From Clostridia bacterium (lineage in GTDB: Bacteria > Bacillota > Clostridia > CAKSNL01 > HGM11501), in the NCBI GenBank assembly GCA_030535815.1, contig JAUNRD010000097.1, forward strand, positions 1 through 6,931: a stretch of 6,931 nucleotides of DNA, read 5' to 3'. Positions 1-6,836 of the stretch are shown one piece after another. Position 1 is the first letter of the stretch, and each line of letters starts with the position of its first letter. The notes beneath the pieces were generated by a model that had not been told where the DNA came from, did not search any database, and worked only from the letters and a program-made list of their open reading frames with translations. The translations under genes and the position numbers were made by a program.

Positions 1-204
1 AGGACCGTAATTGTTGGCAAGGTCAAAATGGGTTATGCCAAGGTCGAAGGCGGTGCGGCACATCGCTTTCATATTTTCAAAATTTCCCGTATCTCCGAAA
101 TTGTGCCATAAGCCAAGGGAAACCGCAGGAAGCTTAAGCCCGCTCTCCCCGCACTTTCTGTATTCCATTTTTTCGTATCTTTTCAAGTCCGCAACGTAAC
201 TCAT
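1..204 (-). CDS. yghZ: Aldo/keto reductase, YghZ/L-glyceraldehyde 3-phosphate reductase-like (5' part only, cut by window edge)
   Basis: This is the N-terminal 68 residues of an NADPH-dependent aldo/keto reductase; the rest lies beyond base 1. The protein starts MSYVADLKRYEKMEYRKCG and contains LKLPAVSLGLWHNFGD (residues 24-38) and the active-site block FDLANNYGP (60-68), giving the conserved catalytic Asp61 and Tyr66 of the (alpha/beta)8 AKR fold. The SLGLWHNFG and HFDLANNYG strings closely resemble E. coli YghZ/Gpr (AKR14 group), which reduces L-glyceraldehyde 3-phosphate and methylglyoxal-type aldehydes. That substrate is known for the family member and is only inferred here. The ATG at 204 is preceded at 6 nt by AGGAG (211-215), directly after the stop codon of the macro-domain gene 11 bp upstream, so it is probably cotranscribed. 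In this operon it could reduce a sugar-derived or aglycone carbonyl. It could equally be a general detoxification enzyme. Confidence 0.93.
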   Translation of the reverse strand, partial: MSYVADLKRYEKMEYRKCGESGLKLPAVSLGLWHNFGDTGNFENMKAMCRTAFDLGITHFDLANNYGP

Positions 205-215
205 AACTTTCTCCT

Positions 216-788
216 TTACCACAATTTTTTATAATGGGTTGAATATGCATAGTCCCAGGACAATTCTTTGGGCGGATTTCCAATCTGCCTATAGGCAAAG
301 TACATCATCCTTGCCACATCATCTTCCTTTAACATACCGGTACCGCAACCAAAGGCAGGTATCACAATGATCTCTACCCCATTTTTCAATGCAGTCATCA
401 ATGTACTTCGCATACACTGATATACCACGGAAGCATCTTCAATGATATCCGGAACCCGCATGGAAGGAGTATGTATCAGGCGCACATCGCTTCCGGGAAT
501 ATCGGTTATAAAGCTTGTTCCCACAATCTGTTCTCCGAAATAGTTTTCAATTATATACTTTTGCACCTTTTTCTGTAAGCTTTCTCCGAACCAATCGGTA
601 ATTGCAAGGTCATAGCCTCCGTCCATAAGCCCGAAGGAATTTGCAGGAGAAACAACCGCATCAACTTTATGTGTCTTCATAAAGCTTTCAAAATCAGCGT
701 GAATGATTTCTACATCTTTTTCCTTACCGAAATATTTTTCCCAGGAAAGTATCATTAATTTTTCAATATCTAAAAGGTATATTTTCAT
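216..788 (-). CDS. Macro-domain protein (predicted ADP-ribose-binding)
   Basis: A 190-residue stand-alone macro domain, a usual length for this fold, with no signal peptide and therefore cytoplasmic. Visible landmarks are HADF (30-33), with Asp32 in the position that contacts the adenine in ADP-ribose-binding macro domains; DAVVSPANSFGLMDGGYD (43-60), holding Asn50 and the Gly57-Gly58 loop; and the phosphate-binding loop PAFGCGTGML (144-153). The pattern SPANSFG-x-MDGGYD differs from the classic NAAN-x-x-L-x-GGGGVD and resembles a subgroup also found beside phage tail-like genes, but nothing phage-like is nearby. Macro domains bind ADP-ribose or O-acetyl-ADP-ribose, and some hydrolyse ADP-ribosyl esters or deacetylate; which applies cannot be told. 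The ATG at 788 has GGAG (796-799) 7 nt upstream. It lies 14 bp after the EEP gene and 11 bp before the reductase gene. Its role in what otherwise looks like a carbohydrate operon is unknown. Confidence 0.92.
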   Translation of the reverse strand: MKIYLLDIEKLMILSWEKYFGKEKDVEIIHADFESFMKTHKVDAVVSPANSFGLMDGGYDLAITDWFGESLQKKVQKYIIENYFGEQIVGTSFITDIPGSDVRLIHTPSMRVPDIIEDASVVYQCMRSTLMTALKNGVEIIVIPAFGCGTGMLKEDDVARMMYFAYRQIGNPPKELSWDYAYSTHYKKLW

Positions 789-802
789 ATTTTCACTCCG
801 AT

Positions 803-1594
803 TTAAAGGCTTATTTCAAAATAGCCCGCCAGCGGGCAGTGGTCTGACGAGACCAACGCCTCATGGCTTATAAGAATATCAAACTTTTCTGCCGTTATGC
901 CGCCCCCAAGGGTGAATATATAGTCAAGATTTCTTACGGGCATATCGGTGTTTTCCCACGTTCCGTCTTCCTTAAGTACGGGCTCGGTATGATGGGTTAG
1001 CACATCGGTTGTTTCCTTCGCCGTTATGCGGACATCAGAAAAGCCCATATCAAGCATTTTTCTGTAGGGCTCATCCCCCTGGTCTGCATTAAAGCCGTTA
1101 TTAAAGTCCCCGCCGATTATCACGGGCACATTATACTTTTTAATTATTTTGTCGCAAAGTTCTTTCATCTCGCGTGCATTTTCAATGCGCTGCAAATTGT
1201 CCTTTTCGGAATCTGCCATCCACCAGAAATGGGTTGATGCCACAGCAAGCTTTTTTCCCGTTGCCCTGTCGGAAAATACGCCATAGGTAACGGACTTAGA
1301 AGCAGCGTCATTAAGCCCGGTATAAAGGTGATAGCCCGAATCAAGTACATCAAACTTATCCTTTTTATAAAATACGGGTGTGAAGTTTGTGCCTGATAAA
1401 TCAGGACAAAGCTCTGTATATTCGTCCGCCATAAGCAACGGAAGGGGTGCTTCCCCTGCCCTTATTGTTGCAGGACCACACTCAGCAAAGGTGCAAAAGT
1501 CCGCATCCATATCCTTTATCATTTTTCTTATAATTTTATTGCGCCACGCCGTGGGTGCTTTGTTCCACACGTTATGGCTGTATAATTTTATCAT
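803..1594 (-). CDS. Endonuclease/exonuclease/phosphatase (EEP) superfamily metal-dependent hydrolase
   Basis: A 263-residue protein covering one complete EEP (DNase I-like) domain. The expected motifs occur in order: HNVW with Asn8; FAE with the metal-binding Glu38; STHFWW with His122; GGDFNN with Asp163 and Asn165; LDYIF with Asp224; and SSDHCP with the Asp251-His252 catalytic pair. All metal and catalytic positions appear intact. The superfamily cleaves phosphodiester or phosphomonoester bonds in DNA, RNA, inositol phosphates, sphingomyelin or nucleotide-linked small molecules, so substrate cannot be inferred. There is no signal peptide, which argues for an intracellular small-molecule or repair role rather than a secreted nuclease. 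The ATG lies 1 bp after the TGA of the esterase gene with only a weak G-rich Shine-Dalgarno, which suggests translational coupling. A macro-domain gene follows 14 bp downstream. A GC-rich hairpin lies inside the last codons (824-837). Confidence 0.92.
   Translation of the reverse strand: MIKLYSHNVWNKAPTAWRNKIIRKMIKDMDADFCTFAECGPATIRAGEAPLPLLMADEYTELCPDLSGTNFTPVFYKKDKFDVLDSGYHLYTGLNDAASKSVTYGVFSDRATGKKLAVASTHFWWMADSEKDNLQRIENAREMKELCDKIIKKYNVPVIIGGDFNNGFNADQGDEPYRKMLDMGFSDVRITAKETTDVLTHHTEPVLKEDGTWENTDMPVRNLDYIFTLGGGITAEKFDILISHEALVSSDHCPLAGYFEISL
824..837 (-). repeat. GC-rich perfect hairpin within the last codons of the EEP gene
   Basis: GCCCGC (824-829) and GCGGGC (832-837) are perfect 6-bp complements around two bases, folding realistically as a 5-bp stem with a 4-nt loop. 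It covers the codons for the Pro-Leu-Ala-Gly stretch just after the catalytic SSDH. In the transcribed direction it is followed by TATTTTGAAAT, a partial T-rich tract. It could reduce read-through into the macro-domain and reductase genes, or simply follow from codon use in a conserved protein segment. Confidence 0.3.
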
Positions 1595-1595
1595 A

Positions 1596-2600
1596 TCAAA
1601 GCCCCATTTCGTAAAGCTTTTCCCAGATTAAGTCGGCATAGTTAAGATGCCCCTTATCTCCCACTACAAGGGCGCAGTTACCGGGTGCGCCTGCTGCCTC
1701 ATAGCATTTTTTAACAAGCTCAAAATTTTCCTTCGTCCCCTCAATCGGGAAAATATTATCCTCAATGCCTGCCGCAATACAAAGCTTTCTCGGTGCAATA
1801 AGTCCTGCCAAGTCCCCCATCTCGAAATATTTTCTTATATAGGGAACGTGGTTACACATACAATGTTCCATCGCCGCAATGGAAGCTTCATAGGTACAGA
1901 CAGAACAGCTTGGTGCAACAAAGCCGATTCTTTCATCCATACAGCCAAGATAAAATGTCGCCGTTCCGCCGCCGGAGTTTCCCGTGCAGACGATGCTTTC
2001 CATATCAACGAAGGAAAACGCATCCGCCACTGCATCAAGAATGCAGGACACGTCGTGAACTCTTTCGCCCACGGTGCACCTTCCCATAAGGATGGCGATT
2101 TTGGATGCCTCCGTACAGCTTGTGCCATAGCCCTTTAAGCTGCTTTCACCAAAGCAACGTGCCTCAATTACAAGGCCGCATCTGTCTTCCTTTATACTGC
2201 GGGGTGCCATTGCGCGGTGATGCCAGGAGGAGAGTGCTTTTTCATCCGCTTCGCACTTTGCTTTGCCAAGCGCAACGTGCATCCCACCGCCGTGACCCGA
2301 CAGGCATATGGTCAAAGGATATTTTTCCTTATCGCCCTTTGGCACCACAAGATGACAGGGCACTTTATAGCCGGGCTCCGTTTCAACCAAAAAGCGGTAT
2401 TCTGTATGGTCATCCTTTTCTTCTTTGTATTCGATTTCCGCCTTGCACGCGCCCTTTTCATAGGGAAAGCCAAGAAGCTCAGAGAGTTTTTCCTTTGCCT
2501 CTTTCTGCCATTTATAAAAGTCTCCGCCCTCATATCTTAAAAGGGGCTTATGACTTTTAAGATAGTTATATTCAAATTCGTGGCTGTTTACGGTATACAT
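1596..2600 (-). CDS. Alpha/beta hydrolase, carbohydrate-esterase/dienelactone-hydrolase-like, cysteine-rich
   Basis: A 334-residue single-domain alpha/beta hydrolase. Visible elements are the strand and oxyanion-hole loop LTICLSGHGGGMH (96-108), the nucleophile elbow CTGNSGGGTATFY (205-217) with Ser209, a probable acid Asp281 in AGIEDNIFPIEG (277-288), and His318 in GDKGHLNYADLIW (314-326). The triad is therefore complete. The N-terminal part (about 20-90), ahead of the core, matches the layout of acetyl-xylan-esterase-like and Abhydrolase_7-type proteins, which typically remove acetyl or other acyl groups from sugars. The esterase role is inferred from family and from the GH2 gene two positions upstream. 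No signal peptide is seen, so it acts in the cytoplasm. It carries 18 cysteines (5.4 per cent), including SCSVC (231-235) and CMC (247-249), far above the usual. The ATG follows AAGGGGG, which abuts the MATE stop codon 12 bp upstream. A lipase, peptidase or lactonase remains possible. Confidence 0.9.
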   Translation of the reverse strand: MYTVNSHEFEYNYLKSHKPLLRYEGGDFYKWQKEAKEKLSELLGFPYEKGACKAEIEYKEEKDDHTEYRFLVETEPGYKVPCHLVVPKGDKEKYPLTICLSGHGGGMHVALGKAKCEADEKALSSWHHRAMAPRSIKEDRCGLVIEARCFGESSLKGYGTSCTEASKIAILMGRCTVGERVHDVSCILDAVADAFSFVDMESIVCTGNSGGGTATFYLGCMDERIGFVAPSCSVCTYEASIAAMEHCMCNHVPYIRKYFEMGDLAGLIAPRKLCIAAGIEDNIFPIEGTKENFELVKKCYEAAGAPGNCALVVGDKGHLNYADLIWEKLYEMGL

Positions 2601-2612
2601 AAAAAATCCCCC

Positions 2613-3980
2613 TTATATATCTTCTGCAAGCACTTTTCTCTTTTTCCATATTCCCGAAAGGAAATATATGGTTGACGGAACGGCATAGCCGTAGGGTGCA
2701 AGGGCATAGCCCAGCACAAAGCCGTAAAAGCCGAAGCCCATCACGATTCCGAAAAGCCAGGAAAGCCCGATCCTTAATACCACACCGTCAAGAAGGGCAA
2801 GTACCATTGCAAGACGGGCGTTACCTATTCCCTGAATAAATGCCCCGCTTCCCCTCATTAAGGCAAAGGCGGGAAACATCCACAGTATTGCCGAGATAAA
2901 GGTCCCCGACATTTCGTGAACTGCCGCATCGTCGGAAAACGCCATAAAGAGCGCCTTACCGAAAAAGGCATATAGCATCATACAGAAAACGGTCATAGCA
3001 AAGGAATAAATCCACGCCCAGTAAACGGTTTTTACTGCCCTTTCCTTATCATTTGATGCAATGTTCTGACTTATTATCGGCACCGCCGCATACTGAATGC
3101 CCTGGGAAATTTTGTTTATAATATCGTCAATTCTGACGCCTACGCCAAAGGTTGCGGAAGCTTCCACGCTCACCATATTTATAAGGGCGTTTACGAAAAG
3201 CATTGAAATATTTATAAAGCCCGACTGAATCGCCATAGGCGTTCCCAGACTTATGATAAGCTTGGCGTGCGTTTTTTCAAATTTAAGGCTTTCTTTCTTA
3301 AAGTCAAAGCCGAATTCTTCCTTCTTTTTGTAAAGGTAGTAAACCGAGAATATAAACGATGCCGCCTGACCTATGATGGTTGCCCACGCCGCACCTGCAA
3401 CGCCGAAGCCAAGAAGCCCGGTAAATAAAAGGTCAAGCACTAAATTTATCACCGATGCGATAACGATGAATAAAAGCGGTCTTTTGGAATCTCCCATTCC
3501 GCGGAGCACTGCAGATACCATATTGTAGCCTGCTGTAAAAACGAGACCTCCGCCGCAGATTATAAGATAATCCGCCGCCATTGCCCTGGTTTCAGGATCC
3601 GTTATATTCATAAGGTCGAAAATAGTTTCCTTAAAGCCTATAAGAAACAGACTTAACACAACGGAAAACATCACAAGCAGGGAAAAAAGTGTTCCGATGA
3701 CTGAAGATAGTCTGTCACGTTTTCCTGCGCCAAGTGCCTGGGCAACCAGAACCTGCCCCGCATTTGAAAAGCCGAGGCAGACCATAACTGCAAAGTTTAC
3801 TATCTGACTGCTCTGTGATACGGCAGACAAGCCTTCCGTTCCCACGTAATTTCCCACAACCATCATATCAATGGTGCTGTATAAAACCAAAAGGGCATTT
3901 GACAGCATAAAGGGAACCGTAAAATATAAAAGGCTTTTTGCTATATTACCTTTTGTGAAATCCTTTGTTATTGTGCTCAA
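2613..3980 (-). CDS. MATE family multidrug/toxin efflux transporter (TTG start)
   Basis: A 455-residue polytopic membrane protein with about 12 hydrophobic segments arranged as two similar halves, the normal MATE size. Family marks include IDMMVVGNYVGTEGLSAVS (37-55) after the first helix, LRGMGDSKRPL (159-169) at the end of the first bundle, RIDDI (283-287) in the second half, and FIQGIGNARLAM (381-392), the counterpart of the LRGMGD motif. MATE proteins export cationic or aromatic compounds in exchange for Na+ or H+; the coupling ion cannot be judged. The start is read as TTG at 3978-3980 because GGAG (3991-3994) lies 10 nt upstream and an in-frame TGA occurs three codons before it. It is 12 bp from the esterase gene downstream and 87 bp from the GH2 gene upstream. 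In context it may export an aglycone or product released by the GH2 enzyme, but a general drug-efflux role is equally compatible. Confidence 0.95.
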   Translation of the reverse strand: MSTITKDFTKGNIAKSLLYFTVPFMLSNALLVLYSTIDMMVVGNYVGTEGLSAVSQSSQIVNFAVMVCLGFSNAGQVLVAQALGAGKRDRLSSVIGTLFSLLVMFSVVLSLFLIGFKETIFDLMNITDPETRAMAADYLIICGGGLVFTAGYNMVSAVLRGMGDSKRPLLFIVIASVINLVLDLLFTGLLGFGVAGAAWATIIGQAASFIFSVYYLYKKKEEFGFDFKKESLKFEKTHAKLIISLGTPMAIQSGFINISMLFVNALINMVSVEASATFGVGVRIDDIINKISQGIQYAAVPIISQNIASNDKERAVKTVYWAWIYSFAMTVFCMMLYAFFGKALFMAFSDDAAVHEMSGTFISAILWMFPAFALMRGSGAFIQGIGNARLAMVLALLDGVVLRIGLSWLFGIVMGFGFYGFVLGYALAPYGYAVPSTIYFLSGIWKKRKVLAEDI

Positions 3981-3990
3981 AATCTGTCAT

Positions 3991-3994
3991 CTCC
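3991..3994 (-). promoter_or_regulatory. Shine-Dalgarno site deciding the TTG start of the MATE gene
   Basis: GGAG is placed 10 nt before TTG (3978-3980). The only nearby ATG (3988-3990) touches GGAG directly, is out of frame and stops after 14 codons, and an in-frame TGA at 3987-3989 prevents any earlier start. The TTG is therefore the best initiation codon. The longer-than-ideal spacing and the TTG together predict modest translation of this membrane protein. Confidence 0.6.
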
Positions 3995-4003
3995 AAGTCA
4001 GAA

Positions 4004-4064
4004 AGGGATGCTCAGGCGTGGCTTATCAGAGATAAACATCCCCGATAATCCCCTATGCATCCCT
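4004..4064 (-). repeat. Inverted repeat / potential RNA hairpin in the GH2-MATE intergenic gap
   Basis: AGGGATGC (4004-4011) and GCATCCCT (4057-4064) are perfect 8-bp complements 45 nt apart. Inside lies a second short inverted repeat, TTATC-AGA-GATAA (4023-4035). The sequence CATCCC also occurs at 4037-4042, so the GGGATG arm could pair with either copy and form alternative structures. In the transcribed direction the outer stem is followed by TTTCTGAC rather than a run of T, so it is not a convincing intrinsic terminator. It may be an mRNA processing or stability element between the GH2 and MATE cistrons, or chance. Confidence 0.4.
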
Positions 4065-4067
4065 ATT

Positions 4068-6830
4068 TTATTTCTTTCTTACCGCCGTTTTATAGTTGGG
4101 GTTAAAGGCAATGTTTACGTTACCCATTACGCTGTGACCTGCGCCGTGGATGAGCTTTGAAAGCTGATCCGGTGTAAACTTGCCGGGTGCGAAATCCTCG
4201 CTCTTCATATATTTTATGAGCTGTGATTTTAAATAGCTTCCCGTAACGTCCGCAGTATTGAAATTAAAAGAGCACACCACGCATCTTCCCTCGTATGCCG
4301 AAAATTCAAAAAGAGATGCCTGACGGATTACATATTTATGGGTTGACACGATTTCAACGATGGGGTTAAAGGGGACATCCTTATCCCAGAAGCAGACCGT
4401 GTTTCCGCCACGGAAAAGCTCATCAAACTGCCATGCGCAAAAGCCTTCATTGGGTATAAAGTTTATTGCCGGATGGTCATATACAACGCTTCCTAAATTG
4501 CCCGCAGAACGGCCGGGAAGTGCAGGCTTTCTCGCAAGTCCCTTTACCTTGAAGGGCGAAGCACCCAAAAGAAGCACATCGCATCCCGCCTTAAGGGTGG
4601 CAATGAGCTCATCCTCCGTCATTCCGTAAGTAACTAAAATGTCCCCGGGATTTTCCTCCGTAACTTCGGGGTAAACATAAAGCTCCCACTCGTTTTCCGC
4701 AAAAAGCTTATCATTTTCAAGACTTGCATAAAGCTTTAACGCCTTTGCCTCTGTTACCTTGGGCATAGTCATATCAAGCCTGTAAATTTCGGAAACCTTT
4801 CCGTTTTCGATTTTTTCTATATTTACGCTTCTTCTTTCAATTATCTCATCCTCTGCCATAAGACGGATGTCAAGCCTTGCATCTGTAAGGGCCTCTTTTG
4901 CATAGCAGGAAGTTAAGATGTTACAGGAAAGTGCTTCGTTTGAAGCAAAGTTTGCTTTTCTCGCCAGGTCTGTAAGAAGAACGGTTTCGGAGTTATACAT
5001 TCTTACGTTTCTCACAGTTTCGCCGGGCTTAAGCTCGTAAAACTCGTTCATCATACCGCAGTCATATCCGAAGGTATGCCAATGGGTATCGATGGGGCCT
5101 AAAAAGTCATAGCCCGCCATATTTTCGCTTCGGCGGAGTGCCTCAAAGCAATATTTTCTTGCACGGCGCTGCCATTCGGATGTGGTCTTAAAGTAAAGGG
5201 GTGCTTTTTTTATTACGCCCTCTTTAGTAAGATGCTCACGAAGGGAAGAAAACATTTCAGTTTTTCCTACGCGAAGACCTTTATAGCGCTCCTCTATGCT
5301 TAAATCAGTATATGTGCCGTCGATGCAGATTTCGTGGCTGACTCTCGGCTTATGGTGATAAACCTCGCTCCAGGAATCAATCTCGGCAGGATCGCAGTCA
5401 GGTGAATTATAGCTGTGGCGGGCGTTGGTGTAGCTTGAATACATATCGGCAAACTCGCCCACCCTCTTTATTCTTGTGGGATTGTGGCGGAAAGGTTCTT
5501 CCACCAAAAAGTCCTTCTGATCTGCCTCAACGTGGTTATATTCAAGACCGCGGAGTGCGGAAAGAGGAGAAAACAGACTGTCTGTTCCCTCGTGCACAGC
5601 ATCTGCACATTTATTTAAGTGGGCAATAAAGTCATCGTCCATCTGAAGCTCGTTACCGCAGCAGTAAATCACAACAGAGGTGTGACGTCTGCAGAAATTA
5701 ACGATTTCCTTCCATTCGGATAAAGAAGTGTTGTTGGGGCTTTCAACGTGAAGAAGAATTCCAAGCTCGTCTGCCGCCTGCATATATTCCTCTTCGGGGA
5801 TGTAGGTATGGAAGCGGATAAAGTTAAAGCCAAGCTTTTTTATTTCGCGGATGATGCTTCTGTAATATGTAAGGTCGTGTGCAGGGTGAATGGTTTCGGG
5901 GAAATAGCAATGCTCGCAGATTCCGCGAAGGAAATAGGGCACGCCGTTAAGCCTGAAATGGGGCCCGTCGGGAACGAGCCTTCTTACGCCGAAGCTTCGC
6001 TCTAAGCTTCCTTCTCCGCTTGTGATAACAAGGGTGTAAAGCTTGGGGTTTTCGGGGCTCCAGGGTGTAAGTCCTTCTGTATCAAAGGAAAAATCACCTG
6101 TTGTCCTACCGTTTTTTATTACGGTTTCGCCGTCCTTTACTTCCCAGGTAATGTCGGTTTTTCCTTCCGTAATTACTTCCACCGAAACTTCTTTAATGTC
6201 ATCTGATACCTTAAGCACTGCATCACGCAGCGGGCTGTTATAGACACGAAGCTCTATGTCTCCCGTGATACCGCCGGTGCATTCGTTTGCCGCACGGCTG
6301 GTTATACCCGAAACAGGATAATCGCCATAGCCCTTCAAGCGGAAGTTTGAAACAGAAAGGGCTACGGTATTTTCACCGTCCGTTAAAAGACCGCCAGGGA
6401 TTTTTATATCAAAAGGAGTAGAGTAGCCTTCGTGCATACCGATAAATTCACCGTTTATCCAAACGGATACTTTATTCTGCACTCCGTCAAAATGAAGGTA
6501 TGCATCCTTTTTTATACCTTCGCAAAGGAAGGTTCTTTCATAAAAGAAATTACCCACGGGATTTGGCAGAGCCATATCGGGAGCGAAGCCCGTGATGGGG
6601 TATTTCTGTATGCCGTATTCGGGATTTACCCTTATGCCTCTGTAAAAGGGAGTGTAGATAAATTTGTCGGTCATATCCTCCCAATAGCCGGGAACGGCAC
6701 CGTCCACCAATGCGGCTTCGGAATTAAGCCTTAAATCGCCGTTGTCCCAGGGATTTACCTTTTCCTTGTATTCTTCTTCCTTATAGCTCATTTTCCAGCT
6801 TCCGTTTAATGAAAATGCAGAATAATTCAT
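4068..6830 (-). CDS. Glycoside hydrolase family 2 enzyme (beta-galactosidase-like), intracellular
   Basis: A 920-residue GH2 enzyme starting MNYSAFSLNGSWKMSY, with no signal peptide, so it probably acts in the cytoplasm on imported substrate. Domain order: an N-terminal jelly-roll sugar-binding domain (about 1-200, with VWINGEFIG at 123-131); an Ig-like sandwich (about 205-287); the TIM barrel from FRLNGVPYFLRG (292-303), containing RFHTYIPEEEY (339-349), the acid/base in CCGNEL with Glu394, and the probable nucleophile Glu500 in RVSHEICIDG; and a long C-terminal part that includes a Rossmann-like stretch, DILVTYGMTEDELIATLKAG (730-749). The family hydrolyses beta-galactosides, beta-glucuronides, beta-mannosides or related linkages with retention; which one is not readable. 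The Asn-x-Lys signature expected in beta-glucuronidases after the nucleophile was not seen. The ATG at 6830 is preferred over GTG at 6839 because the latter lies within the Shine-Dalgarno AGAGGTG. It is probably the first gene of the operon, 87 bp ahead of MATE. Confidence 0.92.
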   Translation of the reverse strand: MNYSAFSLNGSWKMSYKEEEYKEKVNPWDNGDLRLNSEAALVDGAVPGYWEDMTDKFIYTPFYRGIRVNPEYGIQKYPITGFAPDMALPNPVGNFFYERTFLCEGIKKDAYLHFDGVQNKVSVWINGEFIGMHEGYSTPFDIKIPGGLLTDGENTVALSVSNFRLKGYGDYPVSGITSRAANECTGGITGDIELRVYNSPLRDAVLKVSDDIKEVSVEVITEGKTDITWEVKDGETVIKNGRTTGDFSFDTEGLTPWSPENPKLYTLVITSGEGSLERSFGVRRLVPDGPHFRLNGVPYFLRGICEHCYFPETIHPAHDLTYYRSIIREIKKLGFNFIRFHTYIPEEEYMQAADELGILLHVESPNNTSLSEWKEIVNFCRRHTSVVIYCCGNELQMDDDFIAHLNKCADAVHEGTDSLFSPLSALRGLEYNHVEADQKDFLVEEPFRHNPTRIKRVGEFADMYSSYTNARHSYNSPDCDPAEIDSWSEVYHHKPRVSHEICIDGTYTDLSIEERYKGLRVGKTEMFSSLREHLTKEGVIKKAPLYFKTTSEWQRRARKYCFEALRRSENMAGYDFLGPIDTHWHTFGYDCGMMNEFYELKPGETVRNVRMYNSETVLLTDLARKANFASNEALSCNILTSCYAKEALTDARLDIRLMAEDEIIERRSVNIEKIENGKVSEIYRLDMTMPKVTEAKALKLYASLENDKLFAENEWELYVYPEVTEENPGDILVTYGMTEDELIATLKAGCDVLLLGASPFKVKGLARKPALPGRSAGNLGSVVYDHPAINFIPNEGFCAWQFDELFRGGNTVCFWDKDVPFNPIVEIVSTHKYVIRQASLFEFSAYEGRCVVCSFNFNTADVTGSYLKSQLIKYMKSEDFAPGKFTPDQLSKLIHGAGHSVMGNVNIAFNPNYKTAVRKK

Positions 6831-6836
6831 TAAAAG

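Noticed and set aside
11..199. 62-residue plus-strand open frame at the window start
   Set aside because: It is antisense to the aldo/keto reductase N-terminus, which matches its family over the whole visible length and has a good ribosome site.
216..788. Phage origin for the macro-domain gene
   Set aside because: Similar macro domains occur near phage tail genes, but all neighbours here are metabolic and the gene is embedded in the operon with shared short spacing.
803..1594. Defence-system nuclease
   Set aside because: The EEP fold is shared by many metabolic phosphodiesterases, and no defence partner such as a restriction, CBASS or toxin-antitoxin gene is present.
1647..2138. 163-residue plus-strand open frame
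   Set aside because: It lies fully antisense to the alpha/beta hydrolase gene, whose catalytic motifs are intact, and its translation shows no recognisable domain. The same holds for the other plus-strand frames at 1380-1631, 2105-2560, 2217-2540, 4360-4629, 5402-5629, 5748-6005, 6043-6243 and 6432-6734.
3946..3990. 14-codon upstream frame starting at ATG 3988-3990, overlapping the MATE start
   Set aside because: The ATG touches the Shine-Dalgarno directly, leaving no spacing for initiation, and the peptide has no recognisable features. A leader-peptide role is not supported.
4004..4064. Intrinsic terminator after the GH2 gene
   Set aside because: The stem is 8 bp with a 45-nt interior and no T-run after it, so it was recorded only as a possible RNA structure.
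4068..6830. Naming the GH2 enzyme beta-glucuronidase (uidA) or LacZ
   Set aside because: The glucuronidase Asn-x-Lys signature after the nucleophile is not seen, and the barrel motifs are not those of classical LacZ. Only the family-level name is supported.
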